Shown in pieces: positions 39,377-51,410 of a DNA stretch of 64,000 nt. The notes under the pieces are model-generated. The model ran no database searches, was not told the DNA's origin, and saw only the letters and a program-made list of their open reading frames with translations. This DNA comes from Lucifuga dentata (Eukaryota; Chordata; Actinopteri; Ophidiiformes; Bythitidae), in assembly GCA_014773175.1 (NCBI GenBank), contig VXCM01000957.1, positions 1-64,000 of the forward strand. Direction: 5' to 3'. Position numbers and translations under genes: made by a program. Numbering within the stretch: position 1 is the stretch's first letter; each line of letters begins with the position of its first letter.

Positions 39377-39595
39377 GTGAGTAAGAGAAGAAACATGCTT
39401 TCATATTTCATTTCAGGACTTTATACGAGCATGGCGCTTCGTTTAGGCCCACAGATCATCCCTGTTATGTCACACGTTCAAGATATTGCACAAAGAATAA
39501 ACCACAAACACTATAAAGAAAATGAGACTGAGTCACGTGAATGGAAAATCTGTTCCTCTGTCTGTTTTTGATACATATTTTTGATAGAAGAGGAG

Positions 39596-40182
39596 TTAAA
39601 GGACCATACTATCCATTTTGCATGTTTGAGCCTAATATATTCAATTTTCATACACGTAAGTTTACTGGCAATCATTTTCCCAAAGGATAAAACCGTATTT
39701 CAGCTTTCCTGATATTTTGCAAAATCTCTTACTCTTTCAAAATCAAATATTCAAGCGATAAACCCACCTTGAAAATCAGTGTTTTGCCTGCTAATAGTTA
39801 CGCAGCCTTATGAAGTCACAGTTGTTTAAATTTTTCGATAAGCGCAGGTCTTTTGGGACTATATTCCCCAGTGGAGACATACATTCACTCGGCACTTTTT
39901 ATTGCACTTAAACGCTAAAATTACAAAATTTCAAAAAACCTGAATACATGTCTTGCTTGCAGTGATGGATTACCTATCCCAAGAATGTTTCAATTATCAA
40001 CAAGTTGATTTTAATAGCGTACTAGAATGAACTGAAACCAGTGACCGTCTGGAAGGTAAAAAAAAAAAAATTAACTCACTAATCCAGTAGTATGCTTTGG
40101 AAATGATTGTCAATAACCTTACGTGTATGAAAATAGAATATATTAGGCTCAAACATACCAAATGGGTGGTATGGTCCTTTAA
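39596..40182. repeat. TTAA-flanked inverted-repeat element, copy 4 (best-preserved short form)
   Basis: Begins TTAAAGGACCATACTATCC at 39596 and ends GGTATGGTCCTTTAA at 40182; 587 bp, with TTAA at both ends and inverted arms. It lacks the THAP-bearing interior of the 9158 copy, its core joining directly from CATACATTCACTCGG to the shared right half. Confidence 0.9.
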
Positions 40183-40715
40183 CTCTTGTCCTGGGGGCAG
40201 CAACAAAAATCACTTATTTGGTTGATTAGACCCTTTCAGGACTGTTGGGGCGTGTACTGACATCTCCCTGACTGTCCTTTTAGGTTTGTTGCATCTGTTA
40301 GGGCAGGAAAATGTATATCTGATGTTTCTTTTACATAAATACACAGATCCAGGTGACCTCATCAACCGACCAGCTTAGCTCCACCCAAAGTCAATTAGAT
40401 GCCTAATTAGTCAGAATTGAAAACACCTGTGTGGGTGATCAGAGCTTCTAAATAGACACTTATATTGTAACTCCAGTGTTAGATGTAACTGACTGAGAAA
40501 GAGAATCTCCTATTCCAGCTCAATTTGGTCACATCCCTCCAGCTCCATGTTCTGAAGAAGCTCCTTCCTCCATGCACCTCCTTCTCCTTCCCTTCTTGTC
40601 CCACACCATCAGACGGCTGCTCATATTACCGAGCAAATCGCTGCTCTTTGGGTCCATCTCTGTTGATGCCCATTTTAAATCAGGAAACTCTGGATACTTG
40701 CACTTGAGTCTCTCC
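40183..40715. other. Spacer and probable tnfsf10 3' untranslated region
   Basis: Non-coding. The end near 40716 is downstream of the tnfsf10 stop on the minus strand. I see no clear AATAAA for tnfsf10 between the stop and the repeat. Confidence 0.4.
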
Positions 40716-43407
40716 TTAGCCCACTAAGAAGGCTCCGAAGTAGCTAGCCCTCCCATCCATCTCCATGGTGCTGGCATTGCTAACGGTGATGAAGAGGCGG
40801 TCAGCAGGCTGTAAGTAGGCAGTACCAGCCTGGTGCAGGGAGAAGAGGCCGGGCTCCTGACTGCGAGGCCAACAGGCACTCCGGGACGTCTTCATCAGCA
40901 GGATGGGCACGGTGTAGGAACTCATCTACAGGCCAAAACACAGCACCAGCAGGTTTGAAACTGCCATCAACATAGCATATTTGTGTTTTAAATATATTCT
41001 CTTCTTAAGTTCTTCAACTCTCAAAGGGCCATGGTTTTGTATGCATTATCCCAAGTCTTACAGAATGTTTTGGAAAATGGTTGGCAATAATAGGCTGCAG
41101 AATGCCTCACCTTTTTGTAGATATACTGGACAAGATGTGCTCCTTCCTCCTCCTTTGTTTCCCCTGCCTCCCCTTTTATATCTCCTTCGGTCTCCCCTGT
41201 GGAGGGGAGTCTGAAGTATGTCTGGGCATAGATGTAGTAGAGGCCACCCCGCAGCACCAGCAGCTCGCCTCCCCTCAGCTCCATGTTTTGCAGGAAGGAT
41301 AAACCTCTCTGGCCTTCCCATGCTCTTATACGCTCCCCCAGGTACCCCCTCCCTTTCCACGAGCCTACAGCAAGAGCACATATAAACAATCATGTGGCTA
41401 ATTGAACAGAATAATACCAAAGAAGTGAGAAAAATATTGTTTTTTTTTTTCTTTCTGCTGTGNTAATTGAACAGAATAATACCAAAGAAGTGAGAAAAAT
41501 ATTGTTTTTTTTTTTCTTTCTGCTGTGCTTTCAAGTTCAACCAGAGAGAACAGGTGAGATCTAGCAAGAGGGATGATGTGGGAAAACAGAAGCCTTTGTG
41601 AGCTCCTTTCTATATTTCTGACTGCTAGAAATAAACTCCTAAAGGACAAACAATTAATTGGATTTTTAACAAAGTAACAAAATCTGTTCTTTTTCTCAGA
41701 ACGTGGCGTGTACATAGGTATGAAAATGAAGCTGAATCTGAAACCAGCTTGGGGAGCCTTAAGGCTTCAAAGCACATTCCTCACCACTGATCTTAACTGG
41801 CTGGATAGGTATGGAATACCTGGCCTACTGCTCACACCCACTGCTCAGATCTGATTGCTGTTGTCAGATCTATTATCACTTCTGAATAAATTCTGAGTGT
41901 TTCTGTCATCTCACTGTCCTCACCCTCTGCTGCTGAAGGCTCTGCAGAGGAGACAACAGCTGTCACATGGGCAGCGACTTTAGGGAGAGGGACCCCACGG
42001 ACCCCAGGGCTCAGGACAGGCAGCACTCCTGTCAGCTTATCTGGGAAAGCACAGATCGATATGGTAGATAGATATGAAACACACTCCTTTCTACAAACGA
42101 GACATTTTTTGTAGAAAAGTCATGGCTATTAGCGCTAAGTGATAGTCAATGTCGGCATTGTTCTTACTTCTCATCTGCTTCTGGAATCTATCAGCCATCA
42201 CCTGAAAGAAGAGCAGAGGAAGAGACAGAAGAGGGTGAATGAGCTGGCAGGTTAGCTATTAAGAAGATATTATTGCCAGGTTAATTATTAGCAGTGATAT
42301 TTTGACCATAGACTGCTTAGATGTTTAATTTATCCAAGTCATTAAAATCCAAGTAACGCATTAATGAAGACAATTCAACAAAGTCTCTCACAAAACAAAG
42401 ACTGGTCCAACAAATGGTTAGATTAAAATAAAGAGGAAAACCTTTTCGATGTGGAAGTGGAGCTGTTGCGTGACTTGCCAGCAGGGGTCGCTCTTTCTGT
42501 CTTCCAATGCTGAGTCTCTAAAGGTAGGGCGCAGGTTTGCGTTCAAGAGACAGGACACGCTGCTGCGGGAGAAACTCTCCCGCATCTGACACACACACAC
42601 ACACACACACACATTATATTCTTCCTCGAAACTATACAGAAGAGTATCAATTTGAGTTAATATGTAATTAATTTAGAACGCAATTACCTGTGTTGCGTTA
42701 CAGGCCTGTGCGTGTTAGGAATTTTATGTGACTCAGCTAATCAGCGCTCAGGACCAGATCTATCGGCTTTATAAAGAATTTTTAATAGTCTTTCCTCGTA
42801 GCAACGTTATAGTCTAAATATTTTCTCATAATCCCCGAGTCCTAACAACTCTCATTTCCTCCTACTGTTTTCTGCGACCTGCTTTCCAAACTTTCTCTTC
42901 TCTCTCTCATTGTCCAGAGTTAGAATGGGAGAAATCCCTATTGTTTGTTTGGAATTGGAACAAATTATTAGGCATACTTCTGTGGTGTTTCTACAGTATC
43001 TCAAAGTGTTTTTTGTAGTGAGATGAGTACTTATGAGCTACTTATGACATCATTTAAGCATTGACCTATTTCTGTGCTGTTCCATAAGTGATTGATTAGT
43101 GTCTGTGGGACTAAATAGTGAGCTCATAGTGATATTTTTAATGTTCCATTTCCTGTAGGGGTTATTTTACTGTCTGAAACCTACAAATGAATGGCTACAT
43201 CACAAATAAAAAATCACCATCAAAATCCCTGTCCCAATTGTTAATTTGATGCATTCACTGCTGGATTAAGAAGAGGACGAGCTCATATCTTACCGTGTTG
43301 AGGACTTTGTTAAAGTACATAAAACTGACGGCCACCGCGACGGTCTGGAGGAGGATTGCTGCGAGTATGATGAGCCCCAAACACTGCAGAGAAATAGAAA
43401 TGGCCAT
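40716..43407 (-). CDS. tnfsf10: TNF ligand superfamily member 10 (TRAIL-like), 6 exons
   Basis: A type II membrane cytokine of the TRAIL type, which trimerises and engages death-domain receptors. Exons from the 5' end: 43294-43407, 42442-42585, 42168-42201, 41924-42040, 41111-41364, 40716-40925; all junctions are GT-AG and in phase, giving 290 residues (human TRAIL 281). A short cytoplasmic tail precedes a hydrophobic anchor at residues about 9-31 (LGLIILAAILLQTVAVAVSF). The stalk holds SDPCWQV as in TRAIL. The TNF homology domain begins near KVAAHVTAV and shows GGLYYIYAQTYFR, LVQYIYKK, then PILLMKTSRSACW with Cys239, the position of the zinc-binding Cys that marks TRAIL, and ends ASYFGAFLVG. 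I chose ATG 43407 because no in-frame ATG lies just upstream. Teleosts have several TRAIL-like genes, so the exact paralogue is unsure. Confidence 0.92.
41399..41527. repeat. Exact 64-bp duplication around an N in a tnfsf10 intron (assembly artefact)
   Basis: Positions 41399-41462 and 41464-41527 are identical around N 41463. The unit ends next to a T tract. It lies in the intron between exons 4 and 5 and has no coding effect. Confidence 0.93.
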
Positions 43408-43712
43408 ATCAGTGTGTGTGAACGCAGCAGAAAAAGCCCCAAAGAGCAGGAAAACACTTCCAGCATGCAGGACAAGTCAGGTCAGGCTGTGCTGTGTGTC
43501 TGCCGCGGAGACAGAGCAGGAACAACAGTTTTGGAGGTGGAGCAGAGAGGCGGTATGAGGAGGTGCAACAGCCTCAAGATGTCACTGTTATTAAATAGAA
43601 AAGAGCTTTAATGCAACACATGGAGTTCTGCAGCTTCGGGTTGCGTTGAGGTACTGCGGGAAATATGGAAACTATTAGGAAAGTACGCGAAAGACTCAGC
43701 CAAATGGCAAAT

Positions 43713-43859
43713 ACGACTACCAGCGGTACTACTACTACAAATACTAGTACTACTGCTGCTGCTACTACGACTTTTACTGCTACCAATATTACTTCTCCTA
43801 CTATCACCACCAATACTACCATCACCACTATTACTACTAAGCTACTGCTGCTACTATAA
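43713..43859. repeat. Imperfect ACT/ACC trinucleotide repeat upstream of tnfsf10
   Basis: About 150 bp of degenerate triplets (ACTACTACT, ACTGCTGCTGCT, ATCACCACC, ATTACTACT) about 310-450 bp upstream of the tnfsf10 start codon. The strict period of three makes long open frames on both strands, which are not genes. Confidence 0.9.
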
Positions 43860-44123
43860 CTACCAATGGAAACTAAAACCAATTCATGTATTTTTATTAC
43901 TTTATCACTTTCCAGTCATTTAATATGTAAATCCAGAATTTAATTGTAGTTTATATGAAATAAAAAATATATAGATTTCTTTAAGAATAAGAAATATCAG
44001 CACATTTAAAATTTCAATGTGTATCAAAAATGCAAGACTTTATATATAAAGTCTAAGATAATGCCATAGATCATGAGTAATTGTAGCTGAAATCAAATGT
44101 TCATTTCTACAAGTTACAGTCTC

Positions 44124-44258
44124 CAATATAGAGTTAATGGTGATTTTGGTACTTTCCCCTCTTTAATCTACAATTTTTATACAATGTAAANCAATATAGA
44201 GTTAATGGTGATTTTGGTACTTTCCCCTCTTTAATCTACAATTTTTATACAATGTAAA
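44124..44258. repeat. Exact 67-bp duplication around an N (assembly artefact)
   Basis: Positions 44124-44190 and 44192-44258 are identical around N 44191, the same pattern as at 24699, 41463, 50446 and 60062. Confidence 0.93.
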
Positions 44259-45006
44259 CCTAAAGCACATCTCAAAATTATGTGGAATAGGGAGCAGAGT
44301 GATGTCTTCTAGTATGATATCACTCTTTTTAATTTTCAAGCATTTTTATTTATCCTCTACTCTCCTCAGTTGCAAATTAACTTAATTGATTTAATTAACT
44401 TAATTGATAAAACATCAACTAATGCATAATGCACATTTTCTCCTCTTGACTCATGGGCACTGTGGGCTTGTTTGCTTTGCTGTAGGGTATGTGAAGGCAT
44501 CACAGTGACTTGTGAAAATGAGAGGACCAGCACAGTGAAAGTAGCAGATAATCAGCATCAGGAGGAAAGATGAAAAAGGCCTTGTTTTGCTCACTTTCCT
44601 GGTATTGTGAGGAGATCTGAAAGAAAACCAGCCGATTAGTGCCAAATGACCCACCATTGTTAAAGCCTGAGTGTATCCATAAGTAGTATTTCTCACTGGG
44701 GAGTCATTCAATCTGCAAAACATAAGCTTGGTGGTTCCTGTGCTTTTATTCCTCCACCTCCCACCTCTGCTCCATTGTCAGCATGAGGAAATGAGAGTTT
44801 ACAGCTCCTGGGTATGGATGACCCTCCCAGCAATCAAGAAACCAGTTGTAGCGTTCAAAATTCTGGCACACATTTAAACTCATACAGATAGAAAAAACAC
44901 ATGTATAATACATTTACAGCAGGTTCCCAGGGGTGGTTGGTGCCAAAATTAATCAGAGGTGTGAGGGAGCACAACCCTTAAAGGTGCCGGCTGAGGAACA
45001 GAAGTT

Positions 45007-45132
45007 ACTCAAGGGAACACAGGAACCCTGTGGAGAGTTTGGAGATTTTAATCAGTGAAGGAAACGAGCCTTCATTGATTAAACACTCCAAATGTAGATG
45101 AGACTGTAAGAGGTTCCTGTGTTCCCTTGAGT
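45007..45132. repeat. Long nested hairpin (fold-back element or structured RNA candidate)
   Basis: The 21-base arm at 45007-45027 (starting ACTCAAGGGAACAC) is perfectly complementary to 45112-45132 (ending GTTCCCTTGAGT). Inside, TTTGGAG (45038-45044) pairs with CTCCAAA (45086-45092), TTAATCA (45048-45054) with TGATTAA (45076-45082), and GAAGG (45057-45061) with CCTTC (45069-45073), leaving a 7-base loop. All pairs nest in order. It lies about 1.6 kb upstream of tnfsf10. Confidence 0.85.
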
Positions 45133-45365
45133 AAGTGAATTCCCAGGCTTGTCAGAGAGCAGGAAGGGAGATGGTGAGTGATACGTGAAGAGTGTCTAGC
45201 TTCAGGCAGGGAAGATGACACCCTGAGAGGCATACCTGTCTACAATCCCATGGCTGACAGAAACAAAGAGTTTATAAGTAACATTTTCATCATGTTTGAA
45301 CATTTCCTCAGCCTCTTTACACTCTTTCCTTCTCTAAGACAAACCCTTTTGGTCCACGTAGCCAG

Positions 45366-45378
45366 TGACCTTTGACCT
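45366..45378. promoter_or_regulatory. DR1 nuclear-receptor half-site pair
   Basis: TGACCTTTGACCT is the complement of AGGTCAAAGGTCA, a perfect DR1 site recognised by HNF4, COUP-TF or PPAR-RXR. It is an isolated match and its function is unproved. The same 13-mer occurs at 60157-60169. Confidence 0.35.
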
Positions 45379-45554
45379 CAGTCAGGTCTGCATGTAACTG
45401 GTCCTGACTGGAGGCCAGTAGTTTAAAGGTACAAGTTGTGATTCAGACAAACACAACTGAAAACAAAGGATTGGAACATGCCATCACTCTCAGATTTACT
45501 GACAGGAACAAACACAGCACGATAACTAAATCAAAATTATTGATGTCTGATGAC

Positions 45555-46084
45555 TTAAAGGACCATACCAGTGATTTTGCATGTTTAAGCCCAATAAATA
45601 CTGCCCACATACATGTAAGATTACTGACAATTTCCAAAACTTAAAACCAGTTTTCCTGTTATTTTGCCAAGTCCCTTAATCTTTCAAAATTAAATGCTCC
45701 GGTGATACTCCCACCTTAAAATTCAACATTTACTTGCTAACATGTATATTAATTTCTCAGTAAAAGCAGTCTTCTCCTGGGACTATATTCCCAGAGCCGT
45801 ACATTCTGCATGGAAATTAAATTACTTTGACAAGAACACCTGACAGACATCATGTTCTCTGTGATGGATTATGTATCTTGTGTGTTTCAAGTCTCTACAA
45901 GTCGATTTTAATAACACACTTGAATGAACTGAAACCAATAGCAGTCTGGAATGTGGAAAATAAAATTCTAAAATTTACCACTAAACTAGTTTATATTGGA
46001 AATGGTTGTCAGTAATGTAACATATCTACAATATATGTGTTGTATATTAATTTCAAACATGCAAAATTGTTGTATTGTCCTTTA
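45555..46084. repeat. TTAA-family element, diverged subfamily
   Basis: Starts TTAAAGGACCATACCAGTG at 45555 and ends near GTATTGTCCTTTA at 46084; about 530 bp. Its core (TTATTTTGCCAAGTCCCTTA, then AACATTTACTTGCTAAC) differs consistently from the 590-bp copies and matches the copy at 63610-64000, so at least two subfamilies were active. Confidence 0.8.
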
Positions 46085-46206
46085 TGTATTCATAAATGCA
46101 GCAATAGAACAGACTGTGTCCAGTGAATTTCTGCTGACAGACACAAAACACAGATTTTTCATCATGAAGGCAATGTATATGAATTTTATTTAGATTTGTA
46201 CAGTCC

Positions 46207-46535
46207 AAAATTAAGGAGCTGGCAAAGTGGTTCAATGATCGGAAAGAAGTTCCTGGGCTCAAATCTGGCTGGGGGCTTTCTGTGAAGAGATTGCGTGTTT
46301 GCTCTGTGACTGCGTGGATTTCCACAGTCCAATAACATGCAGGTTACGTAAACTGGAGGCCTAAATTTGCCTTAGGTGTAAGAGAGTTTGTCTGTCTGTG
46401 TATGTTAGCTCTAAAATAGACCGGAGCCCTGCCATGTAGAACACCTCTCACCTGGTGAACGCTGGGATAAGCTCCAGCACCCCTTGACCCCTGCATGGGG
46501 TACGTGGGTACAGAGAATAAATGGATGAATGAAAA
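46207..46535 (+). repeat. Old tRNA-derived SINE copy
   Basis: A decayed copy of the repeat that is intact at 50155: shared blocks are GTTCCTGGGCTCAAATC (box B region), TTTCTGTGAAGAG, CGTGGATTTCC, AACATGCAGGTTA, ACGCTGGGATAAGCTCCAGC and a tail ATAAATGGATGAATGAA. The order is the same. Confidence 0.75.
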
Positions 46536-47358
46536 AAGAAATGCTCTGAATTTAGTGCAGCATAACACCAAACAGTTAACAGTAAGGTCACAAAACCTCT
46601 GTCTCCAAGTACTTTCCAAACCTGAAATTTGTTAAAGAACAATTGGAAACAGGAAAACGCAAGCCGAGACACTTCTTTGGTACTGAAAGAAGTTTCCTCT
46701 CAAGCAAAAAGTTTGAGTAATAGCCAGAAGACGCATAATAGATTTCAAAATAGAAGACAGTCCATCCACCCTCCTCTGTCCTCCACTCCCCTTTCCCTCC
46801 CCAGAGGCTTCTCCTCCCAGAGTTCCTCTTGATAAAGTCATGGAATCTCCCTAACTTCCTGCCTGTTCACTACAGCTGCTCATTGTCCCATTTATAAAAA
46901 TAAGACTGAAAAATGCTTCAACAGCACAATGCAAACAGTTGCCTAGGATTTATAAAGAGTGTCGAATGGAAGGGTGTTTCCACATTGTAGCAGCAGTTCA
47001 ACACTTCATTTCAATCGACTATCACTGTGACCTTCATCCAGCACACTCGGCTCTACCATCATTCAACTTCATTTGGAAGTTTGTGTTTAAAATAAAGGTT
47101 AGTGTTAGATTTAGAGGGTTGTGCTGCTATTTGACCACTAGAGGGCAGTGTTGCATTGATTCTAGCTCCAGTGAACCAACAATGTAGGTTCACCCTCCTG
47201 AAGCCCCTAGGTTAGAACAAAACATGTCTGAGCATGAAAATGATTGAAAGCTGATGCAGATATGAGAGTCTTGTGCCTCTGTGTTTCTCTTTTAGTGGTG
47301 CAACCCACACGCAACATAAATAATCTATTCAACAGATTAGGTTTTATGTTGAGACGTC

Positions 47359-47362
<4 letters not shown>

Positions 47363-47398
<36 letters not shown>
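47363..47398. repeat. (GT)n microsatellite
   Basis: Uninterrupted GT run of about 18 units in intergenic DNA. Confidence 0.95.
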
Positions 47399-47401
<3 letters not shown>

Positions 47402-49175
47402 AGTTGGACTTGTAGAAGACATTTCTGGTCTGGCTTCTCTTTTCCTGTGTTTTTTTTGTTTTGTTTTGTTTTTGGCAATCTTTTGTCATACACCAAAAAG
47501 TGAAGGAAAAAAAAAATTGTTGGTTAAAGGACAGTGGAGTTTTAAAGGAAAAATACACTCTAAAATGCTTTATGTCTGATAATTTTGCTGTCATACTGTT
47601 CTTTTTCACACGGAATAGCAGTGTGTTGATTTCACAATACCTCAAGATACTCCTATGGATATTTACCTGTATATCTTAAAAATAACACCAACAAAACATT
47701 CATAAATATATTTGTGACTGTATGAGGAAAATATATCAACAGAATAGTTCATATAAAACATTCCTCCAGTCATGTACAGCTTCCAGCTAAAGAAAAATGT
47801 TCACACCTGTTTTGAATGTTGTCAAAAGGCAAAGAAGGAATTTCAATAACAAGTCAAAACACTTAATCAAAACCTAAAATCTTTTCTTGAAGTAGTCAGA
47901 CAACTAAAAAGGACACATTTTGCTTCATGAATGTGACACGGTGGTTTTTACTGACATTATTAATCACTTCTTCATAAATCACATGGATGGGCAGTCAGAG
48001 GGGAGTTGTGTTCCACATTATAAGTTTAAAATAAGTTCCAAGTAAAATTGGAAATAAACTAAAATGACCTGAACCCCTGCCAAATATAATTTTTTTAAAA
48101 GCAATATTTTAGGAGGAAAGTGTATATGGGGACAAAGACTTGTGACAAGTATTTGACTTTAGAGCAGATACTGATGAGAATAACATATTAATGCTTTTTG
48201 AAACTGTCATGAAGCATCATTAATTAATTCATTTTCCCACTTTTTATATTTAGCGCATTAAATTCATGACTCTTACTTCACATAATAAACCAAAAAATAA
48301 AACCCAAGCAGATATGAATCGTCATTGACTGTATTTGTTTCCCTGTGAGCTGGATTTTATAAGCTCAAAGGAATCATTATGACACATTATTACACAAATG
48401 CACACACACACACACACACATACACACAGGCATTTAAATGTTTGAAACTGAAATTTTAACTAGCCCATATATGATGTGAATGCTGGTTTCTGTGAATACT
48501 GACTTCCTATTATCACTGAAATACTACAAACTGTTGAAACCGACATGATTCTTCATATTTATTTCAACACTGCTGATAAAATGCTGATTTCTGAGCTGTT
48601 ATCATAATTTCAGGATAAAATTCAACTTAAACGAAAATGGGCTCCTTATTTGTGGCTGCAGCTTTACTGTGATATACTGACTGTATATTGCTGACTGCTG
48701 GGTGTATTTGTGTTAATATGAAGCCATGCTACTGATGTGGCGCCCTCTAGTGGACTGATCCCACAAACAGCAAAACTCCACAGGAGAGTGCATTATTAAC
48801 AAAAGCAACAGCATACTTGCTTGTGTTGAGGAACTCGGTCACAATATTAGCAATATTCTGTGCACTAAATAACCTCCATGTGTAACCAGATGTTTGTATG
48901 TACACCCAGATGTTTGTATGTACAGGCACATATGGGCCCTGAGCTTAGATCTGACATGTTCATACAAAGAGCAGGTATACGAGCCCTTACTTTTCCACTG
49001 TGGTACTAGTACTTTGACTTAATTATAGGATTTGAGTAGTTTCTGCACTACTGAGAATGTCTGTAAATCACAAAGCAAGGGCTAGCGCATTTATATCAGG
49101 GTACATACACAAATGGAGGACACACACGTAAACACACTTCTACTCACTTGCACACACACTCACATATGCACACTC

Positions 49176-51342
49176 TTACAAGTTGTTCTGTAACCAGCTG
49201 AAGTAAGCCCTGAGCACCCTCCTCCCCACGTCAAAGTCAAACGGCCAGAATGACATACTGAAGCATCCGTGGAACCCATCGTCATAGTGATCACTGGTTA
49301 CCACGACACCCGCATCCTGCAAGCGCCGCACATACATCAAGCCATCATCCCTCAGTACATCATACTCACACGTCAACACGTACGCTCGCGGACATTTAGC
49401 CAGCACCTCTGGCCCTGCTAGCAGTGGCGCCACCCGCGCATCCAGCAATCCTGGAACCTCCTTCACTAACCCCCGTGACCCCTTCTCCATGACGACAGGC
49501 TTGTAGTCCTTCCTGTATTTCGGGGGCAGGAGGACAGACCAGTCTATCCGTGCACGTATCTCAGGAGTGATGGCTGACTGGTGTAAGAAGCTGTGGTTGT
49601 TGGCTAACAACTGGGGCTGCAGGGAGAGATCAGCACCGAGGTACTGCAGCCAAAACTGGACCATGAGGGACCGCGAGAGGACTGGCATGTATGGGTTCTG
49701 CAAATAGGAAGGTGTGTTGAAGTCCAGAGCCTGGAGGGCTGGGTAGATCAAAGCCTGGACGCTGAATTTCACACTTATGCTGTCGTCTGTGGAAATCTGT
49801 GAAAATACAGAGGAAAGTTGATGAGAAACATAAGCTGTCATCGTGTCTGTCACATTTGGTCCAGCAATTTGTACTCGCCATCTTCATCACAATAAAGCAA
49901 TTGTTGGTCATGTTGTGGCCTTATTTGACCTACTGACCTGACCCCTTCCCTAAGGACACAGATCCGGTCGTAGAAGCACGCTGCATATGTGCTAGCAAAG
50001 CAGTTTTGATCAGTGAGATAATACAGCAAACTTTGTTGTCAAAGCTGAATATTAAAGGACCATAACGGCGATTGTGCATGTTTGAACCTAATATGTTCAA
50101 TTTTCATACATGCTACATGTATAAAATGTATGTATTTTTTCATACATGCTACATGGGGCAGCACGGTGGCACAGTGGTTAGCACTCTTGCCTCACAGCAA
50201 GAAGGTCCTGGGTTCAATTCCCAGCGGGGGCAGGGCCTTTCTGTGTGGAGTTTGCATGTTCTCCCCGTGTCCGCGTGGGTTCCCTCCGGGTGCTCTGGCT
50301 TCCTCCCACCTCCAAAGACATGCATGTCAGGTGAACTGGGAACTCTACATTGCCCGTGAATGTGTGTGTCAGCCCTGTGATAGACTGGCGATCTGTCCAG
50401 GGTGTACCCCACCTCTTGCCCTATGACCGCTGGGATAGGCTCCAGNCTGGCGATCTGTCCAGGGTGTACCCCACCTCTTGCCCTATGACCGCTGGGATAG
50501 GCTCCAGCCCCCTCCATGACCCTCAACAGGACAACTGGGTTTAGAAAATGGATGGATGGATACATGCTACATTACTGACAATCATTTCCCAAAAGATAAA
50601 ACTGTATTTCAGCTTTCCTGATATTTTGCAAATTCTCCTAATCTTTCAAAATCAAATATTCAAGCAATACATCCACCTTAAAAATCTATGTTTTGCCTGC
50701 TAATAGTTAAGCAGCCTTATGAAGTCATGGTTGTTTAAATTTTTCGCAGGTCTTCTTTTGGGACTATATCCCCCGGTGGAGCCATACATTCACTCCAAGC
50801 TTTTTATTGTGCTTAAATGCTAAAATGATGTAACTTCATAAACCAAAAAACCTTTTTCACGGATTACCTATCCCAAGAATGTTTCAAGTATCAACAAGTT
50901 GATTTTAATAGCGTACCAGAATGAACTGAAACCAGTAGCGGTTTGGAAGGTAAGAAAAAAGTTTTTTAACTCACTGTTCCAGTAGTATGCTTTGGGAAAT
51001 GATTGTCAGCAACGTTACGTGTATGAAAATTTAATATATTAAGCTCAAATATGCAAAATGGCCAGTATGGTCTTTTAAGCAGTCTAGTCAACCATATTGG
51101 ACAAACAGGTTTAGATGAATTTGTTGAAATGATCATACTGTGTGCAGTCGTCTTGAAGGGGAAGGACAGTATTGACAAAGATTTGCTACTTCCTGTTGTT
51201 TGGAAACAGTTTTGAGGTTTTTGGATGCAATAGCTCTAGCTGAGTCATATTTGTTCTGAGGCATTTTTATGTATTTGAGCAAAGCTAAAAATGTGTTGGG
51301 GAGTCACAGAGTTTGGGAGTGATAGAGACACAAGTGGGCCAC

Positions 51343-51410
<68 letters not shown>

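Larger units (their letters stand above)
37688..39595 (+). other. msl2: msl2 3' untranslated region and spacer
   Basis: Sequence downstream of the msl2 stop. It includes a CT/C-rich tract with an N at 38253 (38221-38266), GT runs, an RFX-like GTTACCATAGCAAT at 38563-38576 and an AATAAA at 39496-39501 that could end a long msl2 3' UTR. Two exon-like blocks inside it are listed separately. Confidence 0.5.
43408..49175. other. tnfsf10 upstream and nceh1 downstream intergenic region
   Basis: No coding exon is supported. It holds a trinucleotide tract, an assembly duplication, a strong hairpin (45007-45132), a DR1-like site (45366-45378), a TTAA element, an old SINE and several CA/GT runs (for example 47363-47398 and 48402-48427). 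A minus-strand AATAAA at 48558-48563 may mark the nceh1 3' end. Confidence 0.55.
50051..51078. repeat. TTAA-flanked element, copy 6, split by a SINE, in an nceh1 intron
   Basis: Begins TTAAAGGACCATAACGG at 50051 and ends AGTATGGTCTTTTAA at 51078. About 420 bp of SINE and target duplication interrupts its left arm; the arm resumes at 50573 with TACTGACAATCATTTCCC. It lies between nceh1 exons 4 and 5. Confidence 0.87.

Noticed and set aside
41058..41567. 169-residue minus-strand frame overlapping tnfsf10 exon 5
   Set aside because: It is a shadow frame of the real exon extended through the assembly duplication at N 41463.
43574..43882. Open frames on both strands upstream of tnfsf10
   Set aside because: They are made by the period-three repeat (poly Thr/Ala on one strand, poly Val on the other).
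48888..48922. Small tandem repeat of CCAGATGTTTGTATGTACA
   Set aside because: Two adjacent copies of a unit of about 20 bp are ordinary replication slippage, and no N or gene is involved.
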